NCBI GenBank assembly: GCA_020049615.1
Contig: JAIFKN010000214.1
Location: 1 to 12,623 of the forward strand
From: a bacterium
Lineage (GTDB): Bacteria > Planctomycetota > UBA11346
Reading direction: 5' to 3'
DNA length: 12,623 nt
Part shown: positions 7,234 to 12,623 of the stretch, in pieces
Position numbering within the stretch: position 1 is the first letter of the stretch
Layout of the letters: each line of letters opens with the position of its first letter
Notes under the pieces: model-generated
What the model was told of the DNA's origin: nothing
Databases searched by the model: none
What the model saw: only the letters and a program-made list of their open reading frames with translations
Program-made: the position numbers and the translations under genes

Positions 7234-7422
7234 ATGCCCAAGACCAAGTACCAGTGGCCAGCGAGCAAACTGTCGTCCCCGGACCTCATGGCCCAGCTCC
7301 ACCAGGTCAGCAAGGCCACCCACAAACCGATCACAGTCCTGATCCGCGATGCCACCGAACGGCTCGTGGCCGAGTTGCGCGACAAGATGGATGACCCGGT
7401 CTCGCTGCGCGGCGCGACCTGA
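7234..7422 (+). CDS. Small ribbon-helix-helix-like protein
   Basis: It encodes 62 residues from an ATG at 7234, with GAAGGAA about 8 bases upstream. Residues 17-47 (LMAQLHQVSKATHKPITVLI, then RDATERLVAEL) match the two helices of MetJ/Arc-type RHH regulators, in which the first helix and the ST/PIT turn lead into the helix that packs the dimer. The strand before the helices is short (YQWPASKL). It probably represses its own transcript, which includes the ligase. Similar small proteins occur at 4496 and 8828. Confidence 0.7.
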   Translation: MPKTKYQWPASKLSSPDLMAQLHQVSKATHKPITVLIRDATERLVAELRDKMDDPVSLRGAT

Positions 7423-7437
7423 CATCCCACAACCAAT

Positions 7438-7504
7438 AGCAGGACGACGAGCACTGCAGTCCGGGCTCGCGCCAGGCCAGATCGCTGGCTGTCAACGTCC
7501 TGCT
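7438..7504 (+). ncRNA. Predicted three-way-junction RNA/DNA structure upstream of the ligase gene
   Basis: AGCAGGACG at 7438-7446 is complementary over nine bases to CGTCCTGCT at 7496-7504. The enclosed bases hold two further arms: CGAGC at 7448-7452 with GCTCG at 7465-7469, and GCCAG at 7476-7480 with CTGGC at 7485-7489 (tetraloop ATCG). Together these form a cloverleaf-like junction ending 16 bases before the first ATG of the ligase reading frame. It may be a leader structure or binding site for an element protein. It matches no RNA family I recognise; chance is possible because the inner arms are short. Confidence 0.35.
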
Positions 7505-7532
7505 CTACCCCCACCACTCTATGAGGACCATC

Positions 7533-8825
7533 ATGAACCTCACCGACTTCATCGCCAAACATCGTTCTATCGCGAAGAAGCCCACCGCCGACATCCGTTC
7601 CAGGTGGGCCTCCCGCATCATCGCCCGCGGCCTGTACCTTCAGGGCAAGGCCGGTGCCCAGGCCTACCTCCGGGACTACGGCAAGGGCATCAGCGCTGCC
7701 AAGGTCATCGCTCTCGCCATCCAGGCCGAAGTCGAGGGCTACGACGACATGGCCCTCGGCTTCTGGACCAAGGCCTACGAGCTGACGACCGGGCAGCAGA
7801 TCGTTCCCGACGAAACGCTGACCTACTCGACGCCGCAGTTGCCGCCCGTGAACCACAGCCCGGCGTCCACCTTCTCCGCCCTGCCAGTACACCTCCAGCC
7901 GGGCTCGATCATCACCATGCAGCCGGTCGATGCCGGTCGGACCCGCGAAGACTACATCGCCGATCCGGCCTACCTGGGCCAGCCGAAACGGGACGGCAGT
8001 CGCATCGTGGTGATCGCCAGCCTGACGACGGTGGTCTATCAGAGCAGGTCGACCAACGTCCTGGCCACGCCGAGCATCTCCTTCGACGTCGCGTTCCGCC
8101 GCGCCGCTGAGGCATTCGGTCCATTCGTCCTCGACGGCGAGTTGACCTTCCTCGACAGCATCGGCGGAGAACACCGAACGGGCAGCCAGGCTGCCCAGGC
8201 CAACGCGACCAACGGCCACCCGGATGCCCGGGTGACCTGCGTCATTGCCGTCTTCAAGGCACTGTTCGCGAATGGCCAAGACCTGACTCGGGAAAATGAG
8301 GACGCTCGCATCAATGGTGCAGCCAAGATCGTCGGTCTGGCCCAGTCAGTCCTGATCAAGGCCGGCGTTGTCGATCTCGGCATCGAGCAGGTTCCGACGG
8401 CCAGGACCACGACGCAGAAGAAGGGGCTCGTCGAGAAGCAGCGTGCCGAGGGTCGCGAAGGCGAGGTCTGGGTCCGCCGGGACACCACCTACATCGGCGG
8501 GAAGATCGGCGGCGAGGCCATCGTCCGCACGAAGTATCTGGAAGAAACCGAGGTCATCATCACCGGCCTGACGCCGACCACTGTCGCTGGCCGTCCGTTC
8601 GGAGCCATCGAGGTGTCGGCCCGCCAGCCTGACGGTTCGCTCAACCCGGTCGGCAAGGTCGGCACCGGGTTCGACGGCAAGGATGCGGCCGAACTGGCCA
8701 CGCTTGTCGCCCGGCATCCCGAAGGCCTGCGGATCATTGTCCGGCATCAGGGCCGCACGGAGACCGGCATGCTCTGGCACGCCAGGTTCGTCCGTGTCGT
8801 CGGCCCGGTCGGCATGGCGGCATAG
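7533..8825 (+). CDS. ATP-dependent DNA ligase with extra N-terminal domain
   Basis: It encodes 430 residues from an ATG at 7533, favoured over the in-frame ATG at 7521 because GAGG sits 6-7 bases before it. It has the nucleotidyltransferase motifs of ATP-dependent ligases in order: motif I QPKRDGSRIV with the adenylated Lys at 152 (KRDG rather than the usual KxDG with small x), motif III FVLDGELTF (D201, E203), motif IIIa-like VFKALFANGQDL, motif IV REGEVWVRRD, and motif V VRTKYLEE (K334). The C-terminal 90 residues fit an OB-fold (VGKVGTGFD to LWHARFVRV). Such enzymes seal nicks with ATP. Residues 1-105 form an additional helical domain I do not recognise, then a Pro-rich linker. The clamp-like gene two genes on fits a joint role, since many ligases bind clamps. 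Confidence 0.92.
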   Translation: MNLTDFIAKHRSIAKKPTADIRSRWASRIIARGLYLQGKAGAQAYLRDYGKGISAAKVIALAIQAEVEGYDDMALGFWTKAYELTTGQQIVPDETLTYSTPQLPPVNHSPASTFSALPVHLQPGSIITMQPVDAGRTREDYIADPAYLGQPKRDGSRIVVIASLTTVVYQSRSTNVLATPSISFDVAFRRAAEAFGPFVLDGELTFLDSIGGEHRTGSQAAQANATNGHPDARVTCVIAVFKALFANGQDLTRENEDARINGAAKIVGLAQSVLIKAGVVDLGIEQVPTARTTTQKKGLVEKQRAEGREGEVWVRRDTTYIGGKIGGEAIVRTKYLEETEVIITGLTPTTVAGRPFGAIEVSARQPDGSLNPVGKVGTGFDGKDAAELATLVARHPEGLRIIVRHQGRTETGMLWHARFVRVVGPVGMAA

Positions 8826-8827
8826 CC

Positions 8828-9016
8828 ATGCCCATCGACCGGCCTCGCACCATCTGGCCCTGGGCGCGTGCCTTGCCTGCATCGTTGACGCCGGAGCAAG
8901 TGCGCGACCTGCACGCCTTGTCCAAAAAATCTGGCCGGACCATCCGGCGAATCGTCTCCACCGCTGTCACTGCTGCCCTGGAAGACGCCCGTGAGGCGGA
9001 GTCCCGAGCGGCCTAA
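8828..9016 (+). CDS. Small ribbon-helix-helix-like protein
   Basis: It encodes 62 residues from an ATG at 8828, two bases after the ligase stop, so it is very likely co-transcribed and coupled. After a basic Pro/Trp-rich start, residues 20-52 (LTPEQVRDLHALSKKSGRTI, then RRIVSTAVTAALED) have the two-helix pattern of RHH proteins. It resembles the product at 7234 in length and helix layout, but the two are clearly diverged. A regulator role is inferred; a ligase- or clamp-associated small subunit is also possible. Confidence 0.65.
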   Translation: MPIDRPRTIWPWARALPASLTPEQVRDLHALSKKSGRTIRRIVSTAVTAALEDAREAESRAA

Positions 9017-9037
9017 AATCCAACCGGAACAACAACC

Positions 9038-9745
9038 ATGACAATCTTCTCCATCCCCCGCATCACTGCCGACAGACTTTCGCGCCTACCCCTGGCCTGC
9101 GCCGATGAAGCCGGTCCCCTCGGCCACGTCAGTGTCCGCGTGACGCCGACCGCCGTCCGGTTCGCCAGCACCAATGGCAGGCTGCTGGCCAGCCTCATCG
9201 TCCCGCTCGACGTCCTCACTGGCGATCCGGTCGACACCATCCTCGACTCAGACCAGTTCGTCGCCGCACTCAAGGCCACGGCGAAGACGACCGGGGGTCG
9301 CATCACAGTCGAGATCGCCCCCAAGGAGGCCCGACTCACCAACGGCACGGCGTCGGCCATCGTCCGCTGTGTTGATGGGACCTTCCCCCGGGTCGAGCAC
9401 TGCTGGACCCGCACCGCCGGCCGCCAGTGGGTACCGGCGATCAGCAGCCTTGACCCCCACCTGGTCGCCATCGCCCAGAAGATCAGCGGCCACAAGAACG
9501 CGCTGCTGTTGTCCTCCCCAGTCGATCCCGCCGCCCGGATGGATCGCCTCTGGAACGTGACCGGTCCCACGTCGGAGGACCGCCTCGACCTGATTCAGGC
9601 CCGCCAGGCCGTCACCATGCCCAGCTACTGGGCCGACCACGAGTTGGCACTGCTCATCATGCCAATCACCCGGACGGCGGAGCAGCGCCCGCTCGATCTG
9701 GAGGCGCACGCCCTGGCCCTGCCGCTGGTCGCAGCTGCGGCCTGA
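9038..9745 (+). CDS. Sliding-clamp-like (DnaN-related) protein of two domains
   Basis: It encodes 235 residues from an ATG at 9038, with a weak GGAA site upstream. It shows clamp-like features: VRVTPTAVRFASTNGRLLAS (residues 33-52), like the ATDGHRLA loop of bacterial beta clamps; SDQFVAALKATAKTTGG (71-87), the helix that opens a clamp domain; ARLTNGTASAIVRCVDGTFPR (98-118), like the strand run ending in DGxFP; and LLIMPITR (206-213), like the VMPMRL end of DnaN. DnaN is near 366 residues and three domains, so this is about two, nearer PCNA in size, with a short C-terminal tail. It may form a ring around DNA that tethers the ligase or nuclease. Assigned from motif order and fold resemblance only; a structure model would be decisive. 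Confidence 0.65.
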   Translation: MTIFSIPRITADRLSRLPLACADEAGPLGHVSVRVTPTAVRFASTNGRLLASLIVPLDVLTGDPVDTILDSDQFVAALKATAKTTGGRITVEIAPKEARLTNGTASAIVRCVDGTFPRVEHCWTRTAGRQWVPAISSLDPHLVAIAQKISGHKNALLLSSPVDPAARMDRLWNVTGPTSEDRLDLIQARQAVTMPSYWADHELALLIMPITRTAEQRPLDLEAHALALPLVAAAA

Positions 9746-9772
9746 GTCCCGTTCAAACGCACCAACCATCTA

Positions 9773-9797
9773 CCCAGGCCGTACTTCACGGCTTGGG
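9773..9797 (+). promoter_or_regulatory. Stem-loop directly upstream of the DUF932 gene
   Basis: CCCAGGCCGT at 9773-9782 pairs with ACGGCTTGGG at 9788-9797 (10 bp including one G-U pair) around the loop ACTTC. It ends 3 bases before the Shine-Dalgarno of the next gene, so it could affect translation or mRNA stability. There is no T-run, so it is not a typical terminator. The CCCAGG arm matches the hairpins at 7145 and 7180. Confidence 0.45.
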
Positions 9798-9810
9798 ACG
9801 GAGTCATTCC

Positions 9811-10956
9811 ATGGACATCTTCTCCGACATCCTCCCACCCCTGCCGACGTCCGTGCCCATCAGCACCGTCGTCGAGCAGGTGACATCCACCATCATCAAG
9901 TCGCCCAGTCATCACCCCGAGGTCCGCATGCCGAGCCGGGCACCCAGCACCCCGCGTCTCGGACTCCCGCCACCGCGCCAGAATCCGTGGGCTCGGTCCG
10001 GCCGCACGCTGCTGAACACAGCCATGACGGACCCTGCCGAAGCCATGCGCCAGGCCGGCCTCGATTGGGAAGTCAGCCGTGTCGATCTGCGCACGGCCGA
10101 CTCGCTCGATCCGGTGCCTGACTTCAGCGCCATCCGCCGGAGCGACACTGGCCGGATTCTGGGCGTGGTGGGCCGGGACTACGTCCCCTACAGCAACCAG
10201 GCTATGTTCGACGTCTTCACCGACCTCGCCAAGGTCAGCAAGGGCGACGGCGGTCTGCCGTTCACGATTGAAACGGCTGGCTGCTTCCAGGGTGGCAAGG
10301 TCGTGTGGGCTCTCGCGCACTTCCCCGACCTTGGCATCCGCATCGGCGACGACGAATCCCAGACGTGCCTGCTGGTCAGCTCCGGCCACACTGGTAATCG
10401 GCCCTTGCTGCTCGGACCGACGACGAAAAGGCCGATTTGCATGAACACTCTGCGCCTCGCCGAGTCGCAGATCCGCAGCAACCGCAAACTCGGACTAGCC
10501 CCGGGGTTCACCTACAAGCACTTGGCCGGCATCCACTCCAATGTGAACGAGGCCAAGGAGGCACTCGCGACGATGGTCAGGAGCCACGCGACCACCAAGG
10601 CCGCCTGGAACCGTCTCGCCGACATCCCGCTGAACCGGAAGCTGGAAGCTGAGTACATGGCCATGGTCTTCGGCACGCCAGCATCCGACGAGGCCGACCG
10701 GGCCAAGGCTCTGAGGAGGACCAGGGAGGAGCGGCTGCAGGCCATTTCGAGTTCGCTGACGAACCAGTTGAAAGGGACCAAGGACACCCTGCTGTCGGCG
10801 CTCTTCGGAATCGGCGAGTGGGCCGATCATGATAGGTCCACCAGAACGGCAGACGGTGGTGACGCTGACGAGTCGCGCCTCTTCAGCGCCACCTTCGGGT
10901 CCGGCGCTGTGGTGAAGGAGCGGGCGTGGTCGGCGGCGCTGGAACTGGCCGCGTGA
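9811..10956 (+). CDS. DUF932 family phage/plasmid-like protein
   Basis: It encodes 381 residues from an ATG at 9811, with CGGAG 7 bases upstream; a TTG at 9793 in the same frame lies in the upstream hairpin and is rejected. After a Pro-rich N-terminus of about 65 residues, it has the DUF932 pattern: LDWEVSRVDL, SDTGRILGVVGRDYVPYSNQ (111-130), FTIETAGCFQGGKVVWALAH (151-170), CLLVSSGHTGNRPLL (186-200) and RPICMNTLRLA (207-217). The family is common on phages, plasmids and integrative elements. Its molecular role is not established. Residues 240-340 are helical and charged. The stop overlaps the next start by 4 bases, so the two are coupled. Confidence 0.85.
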   Translation: MDIFSDILPPLPTSVPISTVVEQVTSTIIKSPSHHPEVRMPSRAPSTPRLGLPPPRQNPWARSGRTLLNTAMTDPAEAMRQAGLDWEVSRVDLRTADSLDPVPDFSAIRRSDTGRILGVVGRDYVPYSNQAMFDVFTDLAKVSKGDGGLPFTIETAGCFQGGKVVWALAHFPDLGIRIGDDESQTCLLVSSGHTGNRPLLLGPTTKRPICMNTLRLAESQIRSNRKLGLAPGFTYKHLAGIHSNVNEAKEALATMVRSHATTKAAWNRLADIPLNRKLEAEYMAMVFGTPASDEADRAKALRRTREERLQAISSSLTNQLKGTKDTLLSALFGIGEWADHDRSTRTADGGDADESRLFSATFGSGAVVKERAWSAALELAA

Positions 10957-11423
10957 CATACAGATCCAACCATGGTCGGCAGCGCCGTCGCCGGCAGCAG
11001 GTCCACCATCACCAGCATGTCCATCAGCACCGGCACCAATCTTTGACCGTCTACCAGGCAGCACCGACACAACCGGTGGAGCAGCCGAGGATGGCTGTGA
11101 CGACGAGGCCGGCAATGCCGGTTGTCCCGACTCTGCCGATGACGCCGACGATGCGGGATCTCTATGCACCGCAGATGTATCGACCGACTTATGCGCCGGT
11201 CTTCAGGCCCGTCTACGCCCCGGTCTTCGCCCCGAGCACGACTTCGGTCAGGTCGTATTGTCCAACGGTGCATGCCACGCAGTCCTTCCAGGCCGCTGCC
11301 CCGCAGCCTGTGCAGCGTCAGGACGACAGCTTTAGCGCATTTATCGGAGGTATTTTCGCTGCTTTAGCAGTTGGAGCTGCGGTCCTTGGCTCGGGTTCTT
11401 CGGGGAGCCGGAAGCGCCGGTAG
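10953..11423 (+). CDS. His-rich, proline-repeat protein with a C-terminal membrane segment
   Basis: A GTG at 10953 overlaps the DUF932 stop by 4 bases and starts 156 residues; a GTG at 10926 is possible but lies inside that gene. The N-terminus is basic (RQRRRRQQ) then very His-rich (HHHQHVHQHRHQ, residues 18-29), a possible metal-binding stretch. Residues 71-92 hold three imperfect YAP repeats (YAPQMYRPT, YAPVFRPV, YAPVFAP). Residues 127-146 (FSAFIGGIFAALAVGAAVLG) form a single hydrophobic segment and the end is RKRR. Codons near the C-terminus are less G/C-biased than in neighbours. No family is recognised. It may be a tail-anchored membrane protein; this is an inference from composition. 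Confidence 0.6.
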   Translation: MTYRSNHGRQRRRRQQVHHHQHVHQHRHQSLTVYQAAPTQPVEQPRMAVTTRPAMPVVPTLPMTPTMRDLYAPQMYRPTYAPVFRPVYAPVFAPSTTSVRSYCPTVHATQSFQAAAPQPVQRQDDSFSAFIGGIFAALAVGAAVLGSGSSGSRKRR

Positions 11424-11462
11424 TTCTCGTCGTCCTTGTCCGACAGCCCGGGAGTGATAGGA

Positions 11463-11511
11463 AGTGCTCAACCTGATCGCTCTGGTCATCCCCGGCAACG
11501 GGTTGAGCACT
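11463..11511. repeat. Perfect 11-bp inverted repeat
   Basis: AGTGCTCAACC at 11463-11473 is inverted as GGTTGAGCACT at 11501-11511, with 27 bases between. No T-run follows on either strand. It stands at the start of the non-coding block before the excisionase gene and may be a recombinase or regulator binding site. Confidence 0.6.
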
Positions 11512-11523
11512 CAGACACTTTAC

Positions 11524-11563
11524 TCGTCTTACTTCGTCTTACTCAATCTAACGCAATCTAACG
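11524..11563. repeat. Four contiguous 10-bp iterons (two types) upstream of xis/int
   Basis: TCGTCTTACT occurs twice in tandem (11524-11533, 11534-11543), then CAATCTAACG twice in tandem (11544-11553, 11554-11563). All four units share TCTWAC at the same place, giving four copies with exact 10-base periodicity, about one helical turn. Arm-type sites of lambda-like integrases are direct repeats of about this length, and excisionase sites can be similar. The stretch is locally A/T-richer than its surroundings. An attP arm region or excisionase operator is the leading idea; replication iterons are an alternative. Confidence 0.6.
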
Positions 11564-11567
11564 ATGA

Positions 11568-11581
11568 AACCCGTGCGGGTT
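11568..11581. repeat. 14-bp palindrome next to the iterons
   Basis: AACCCG-TG-CGGGTT is a perfect dyad with a 2-base centre, starting 5 bases after the last iteron. It could be a repressor site or part of a recombination site. Nothing else clear is seen from 11582 to 11666. Confidence 0.4.
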
Positions 11582-11666
11582 GGTGGTCCTTCGCCACTGA
11601 TCGACATGCCCGGGAGATTGCGCTGCCGGTGACCACGGCGCCCCACGCTTCTCTTGCGAGTCGCGC

Positions 11667-12347
11667 ATGCGGGCTGAATCCGATCCCTCTCCCCTTTCGG
11701 CCGTTGCCGTACCGGCATCGTCCGACCCACCGCCGTTTCCGAATGTTGCTGCTCCATCCCAGCCGCGACACCTGAAGTCGATCCGTCGTGTCACCAGCGA
11801 CGGTCACGACGCGGCATCACTGCCTTCCAGCCATCGCCCCCCATGGGCGACCGCATCCGAAGCCCAGGCCCACCTGCGCTGCGATACTGTCGCTCTTGGG
11901 CGGCTCATCACCCAAGGTCTGGTTCACGCATTTCGTGCACCGGCCACGGGTCTCCTCTTCCGCCTTGACGAGTTGGACGCCGCTCCCACTCCGCTCGAAG
12001 CGGGCGAGGCGTTGCGTCTGCTCGGCGAGGCTTCACCCGATTCCGGGGAACTTTCCGATATGCCTTCCTCTTCACATCCTCCCGACGACACCCGCCCGCT
12101 GAAGGAGGTCGCCGTCCTTTTCAACATGCCGTACAAGACCCTCCTCCGCCTGGCCAGCGAAGGAGCAATCCCAGCCGTCGATCTCAATGCCCATCGCGGC
12201 CGCCAGCGTGCTCGCTACGTCGTCAGCATCTCGGCGCTGCGTCAGCACCTGAAGAACCAGGGCGACAAGCAGTCCGCCATGCGCCGTGCCCGTCAACCCG
12301 GCATCGACCTCGCGCGGCTGGCCCAGCCGCGGGGAGGTGGCCGGTGA
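11667..12347 (+). CDS. Excisionase-like protein with two HTH modules
   Basis: It encodes 226 residues from an ATG at 11667, the only ATG/GTG/TTG start between the upstream in-frame stop (11598) and the first domain. Two excisionase/MerR-like HTH modules are visible: residues 59-103 (WATASEAQAHLRCDTVALGR, then a helix and FRLDELDA) and 144-196 (PLKEVAVLFNMPYKTLLRLA, then SEGAIPAVDL, a basic loop and RYVVSISALRQHL). The N-terminal 55 residues and the linker are Pro/Ser-rich. Such proteins bind DNA beside att sites and steer the integrase toward excision, or act as regulators. Its stop overlaps the integrase start by 4 bases, so the two are coupled. A double-HTH arrangement is unusual for an excisionase, which normally has one. 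Confidence 0.75.
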   Translation: MRAESDPSPLSAVAVPASSDPPPFPNVAAPSQPRHLKSIRRVTSDGHDAASLPSSHRPPWATASEAQAHLRCDTVALGRLITQGLVHAFRAPATGLLFRLDELDAAPTPLEAGEALRLLGEASPDSGELSDMPSSSHPPDDTRPLKEVAVLFNMPYKTLLRLASEGAIPAVDLNAHRGRQRARYVVSISALRQHLKNQGDKQSAMRRARQPGIDLARLAQPRGGGR

Positions 12348-12623
12348 GCGGCCGCATCGGGGCACACATCGCTCGCCGCAAACTGGAGGACGGGACCACG
12401 CACTGGCGTGTTCGCTGGCGGGAGAAGGGCCGGTTGCAGTCGAAGACCTTCGTCAAGCGCTACGATGCAGAGATGTTTGCGCGCAAGGTGGGCGTCATCA
12501 AAGATGCCCAGTCGGTCATCGCTGCCTCGCTGCTGCAACCCGGCAAGCTCGACGACTTGATTCCGCTCTACGTCGATCTGCTGCGGGCCAAGAACAAGCC
12601 TGGCAGCGCGCATGCACATCAGT
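12344..12623 (+). CDS. int: Tyrosine-recombinase integrase, N-terminal part (truncated by window edge)
   Basis: A GTG at 12344 starts a frame open to the window edge (93 residues seen). The N-terminus (GRIGAHIARRKLEDGTTHWR, VRWREKGRLQSKTFVKRYDA, EMFARKVG) is the beta-sheet arm-type DNA-binding domain of phage integrases: short strands, a Gly-rich turn, then a helix beginning at the YDAEMFAR stretch. LDDLIPLYVDLL begins the core-binding SAM-like domain. The catalytic R-H-R-Y residues lie beyond the window. The GTGA overlap with the excisionase gene supports one xis-int unit. Confidence 0.8.
   Translation, partial: MSGRIGAHIARRKLEDGTTHWRVRWREKGRLQSKTFVKRYDAEMFARKVGVIKDAQSVIAASLLQPGKLDDLIPLYVDLLRAKNKPGSAHAHQ

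Noticed and set aside
6688..7425. Minus-strand open frame opposite the 6634 and 7234 genes
   Set aside because: It spans two plus-strand genes and the terminator between them, with no start signal or domain; a composition shadow.
7438..7504. tRNA gene
   Set aside because: The cloverleaf-like pairing lacks the conserved T-loop, anticodon-arm geometry and acceptor features of a tRNA.
7188..8279. Long minus-strand open frame opposite the ligase gene
   Set aside because: The plus strand encodes ligase motifs I-IV across this interval; the antisense product has no recognisable domain and runs through the terminator at 7180-7207 in part.
9625..11169. Minus-strand open frames opposite the DUF932 gene
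   Set aside because: The plus strand carries the DUF932 pattern; the antisense frames lack motifs and overlap each other.
11463..11575. CRISPR-like array
   Set aside because: The repeats are 10 bases with no spacers between copies, far from CRISPR repeat and spacer sizes, and no cas gene is present.
11464..11775. Plus-strand frame starting at GTG in the repeat block
   Set aside because: It runs across the inverted repeat, iterons and palindrome with weak codon bias and has no ribosome binding site; the repeats explain this stretch better.

Overview
This is a high-GC bacterial accessory region. The genes for DNA processing, small DNA-binding proteins and site-specific recombination point to a prophage or an integrative (or plasmid-derived) element. 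No capsid, tail, terminase, rRNA or tRNA gene is visible. Host phylum cannot be fixed from the sequence. Shine-Dalgarno sites are present before some genes, and many genes overlap by 4 bases (GTGA or ATGA).

Layout. (1) Bases 1-2603, minus strand: a large gene running off the left edge, with a proline-rich N-terminus and a putative ATPase core (degenerate P-loop, DE-type Walker B). (2) Bases 2604-3019: a divergent control region. It holds a short minus-strand HTH gene interrupted by an in-frame amber codon, a hairpin between that gene and the ATPase gene, and two dyads of the form AACCAC-N9-GTGGYT. (3) Bases 3020-5135, plus strand: an unrecognised protein with a possible helix-turn-helix, a small gene that appears frameshifted, a ribbon-helix-helix (RHH) type protein and a small one-pass membrane protein. 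(4) A strong rho-independent terminator at about 5246-5286. (5) Bases 5325-7131: three overlapping genes, including a RecE/PDDEXK-type exonuclease, closed by a terminator. (6) Bases 7234-9745: an RHH-like protein, an ATP-dependent DNA ligase, a second RHH-like protein and a two-domain sliding-clamp-like protein. (7) Bases 9811-11423: a DUF932 protein overlapping a His-rich, proline-repeat membrane protein. (8) Bases 11424-11666: a non-coding block with an 11-bp inverted repeat, four 10-bp iterons and a palindrome. (9) Bases 11667-12623: a tandem-HTH excisionase-like gene overlapping the start of a tyrosine-recombinase-type integrase that runs off the right edge.

Inferred joint role: the exonuclease, ligase, clamp-like protein and possible replication ATPase would handle DNA ends, joining and replication or recombination of the element. 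The excisionase/integrase pair and adjacent iterons would handle integration and excision. The RHH and HTH proteins are probable local regulators. The most unusual items are the clamp-ligase-exonuclease set, the iteron block beside xis/int, the paired dyads in the divergent promoter region, the amber-interrupted HTH gene, and a predicted three-way-junction structure upstream of the ligase.
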